From Competibacter sp963695105 (GTDB lineage: Bacteria > Pseudomonadota > Gammaproteobacteria > Competibacterales > Competibacteraceae): a DNA stretch of 64,000 bases. Both the position numbers and the translations under genes were made by a program. Each line of letters starts with the position of its first letter. Position 1 is the stretch's first letter. Below are positions 63,642-64,000 of the stretch, one piece after another. Where the stretch lies: NCBI GenBank assembly GCA_963695105.1, contig CAVOGC010000006.1, positions 1 to 64,000 of the forward strand. The letters are read 5' to 3'. The notes beneath the pieces are model-generated. The model had not been told where the DNA came from. It did not search any database and saw only the letters and a program-made list of their open reading frames with translations.

Positions 63642-64000
63642 GCGTTCGAACTCCGCCGCCACCCGCGCCAAGTCGGCTTCGGTGTCGATTCCGGGCGGCG
63701 GGGCTTCGGTGGCCTCGACGACGTGGATGCGGATGCCGTGCCACAGGGCGCGCAATTGCTCCAGCGACTCGGCCCGTTCGGCCGGCGCCGGCGCCAAGCG
63801 GGGATAGCGGCGCAACACCGCCACCCGGTAGGCGTAAATCCCGATATGGCGGTAATAAACGGCGCCATCGTCCGGCAGCCCGGCCGAACCGTCCACGCCG
63901 GTCGCAAAGGTCTCGCGGTGCCAGGGGATCGGGGCACGACTGAAGTACGATGCATCGTTCCGTGCGTCCCGCACCACCTTGACCACGTTCGGGTTAAACA
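63606..64000 (-). CDS. kdsB: 3-deoxy-manno-octulosonate cytidylyltransferase, partial
   Basis: C-terminal 131 residues of CMP-Kdo synthetase, which activates Kdo for lipopolysaccharide. It shows NVVKVVRDARNDASYFSRAPIPW, YYRHIGIYAYR, LEQLRALWHGIRIHV and the C-terminal PGIDTEADL with metal-binding Asp. The start is beyond the right edge. Confidence 0.92.
   Translation of the reverse strand, partial: FNPNVVKVVRDARNDASYFSRAPIPWHRETFATGVDGSAGLPDDGAVYYRHIGIYAYRVAVLRRYPRLAPAPAERAESLEQLRALWHGIRIHVVEATEAPPPGIDTEADLARVAAEFERSDQQVERGQFG

Overview
This is a GC-rich window with densely packed genes, many of them overlapping by ATGA, and Gram-negative gammaproteobacterial gene order. The clearest evidence is the run yceD-rpmF-plsX-fabH-fabG-acpP-fabF-mltG-tmk-holB-pilZ-tatD, together with rne/rluC, a kdsB fragment, an RfaH-type NusG paralogue and a CysD/CysNC sulfate-activation operon. 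I cannot name the genus from sequence alone.

Layout. (1) 1-5528, minus strand: a polysaccharide operon running uxs (UDP-xylose synthase), a coiled-coil/nuclease-fold protein, an asparagine-synthetase-like amidotransferase, a GT4 glycosyltransferase, and a nucleotide-sugar epimerase that leaves the window. Its leader carries a good match to the ops element, and an rfaH-like gene starts divergently at 5861. (2) 6057-16231: two abutting copies of a 5.09 kb unit, each with a promoter, cysD, cysNC and an SLC13-type transporter. The second copy has a frameshift in cysNC and carries a 5'-truncated, frameshifted rfaH piece at the junction. A transposase gene flanked by an 11-bp direct repeat lies directly at the outer end of copy 2. 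(3) 17.7-31.6 kb: an oxidoreductase, a collapsed histidine kinase with a B12-binding protein, an Hsp70/Hsp70/DUF2760 operon, a PilH-like receiver, an ECF sigma/anti-sigma/DnaJ-like operon, a VWA lipoprotein, a Ser/Thr kinase and a DUF350 membrane protein. (4) 31.7-43.1 kb: an accessory island with a PIN toxin-antitoxin pair, antitoxin and toxin remnants, an AAA-ATPase/DUF4276 pair with a third ORF, a heavily fragmented Eco57I-like methylase, and a PLD-SNF2 helicase. (5) 43.1-64 kb: housekeeping genes, namely an EamA transporter, class II DAHP synthase, NUDIX, TatD, PilZ, DNA polymerase III delta', thymidylate kinase, MltG, fatty-acid synthesis, maf, SppA, RluC, RNase E, a low-molecular-weight phosphatase and kdsB.

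How it works together. The sugar operon is probably controlled by the neighbouring RfaH-like factor through ops. The duplicated sulfate unit couples sulfate uptake to APS/PAPS synthesis. The accessory island looks like a partly decayed anti-phage region. Many otherwise normal genes (uxs, the epimerase, cysNC copy 2, rne, helicase, methylase) are broken by single-base indels, several of them in homopolymers. Sequencing or assembly error must therefore be excluded before real decay is claimed.
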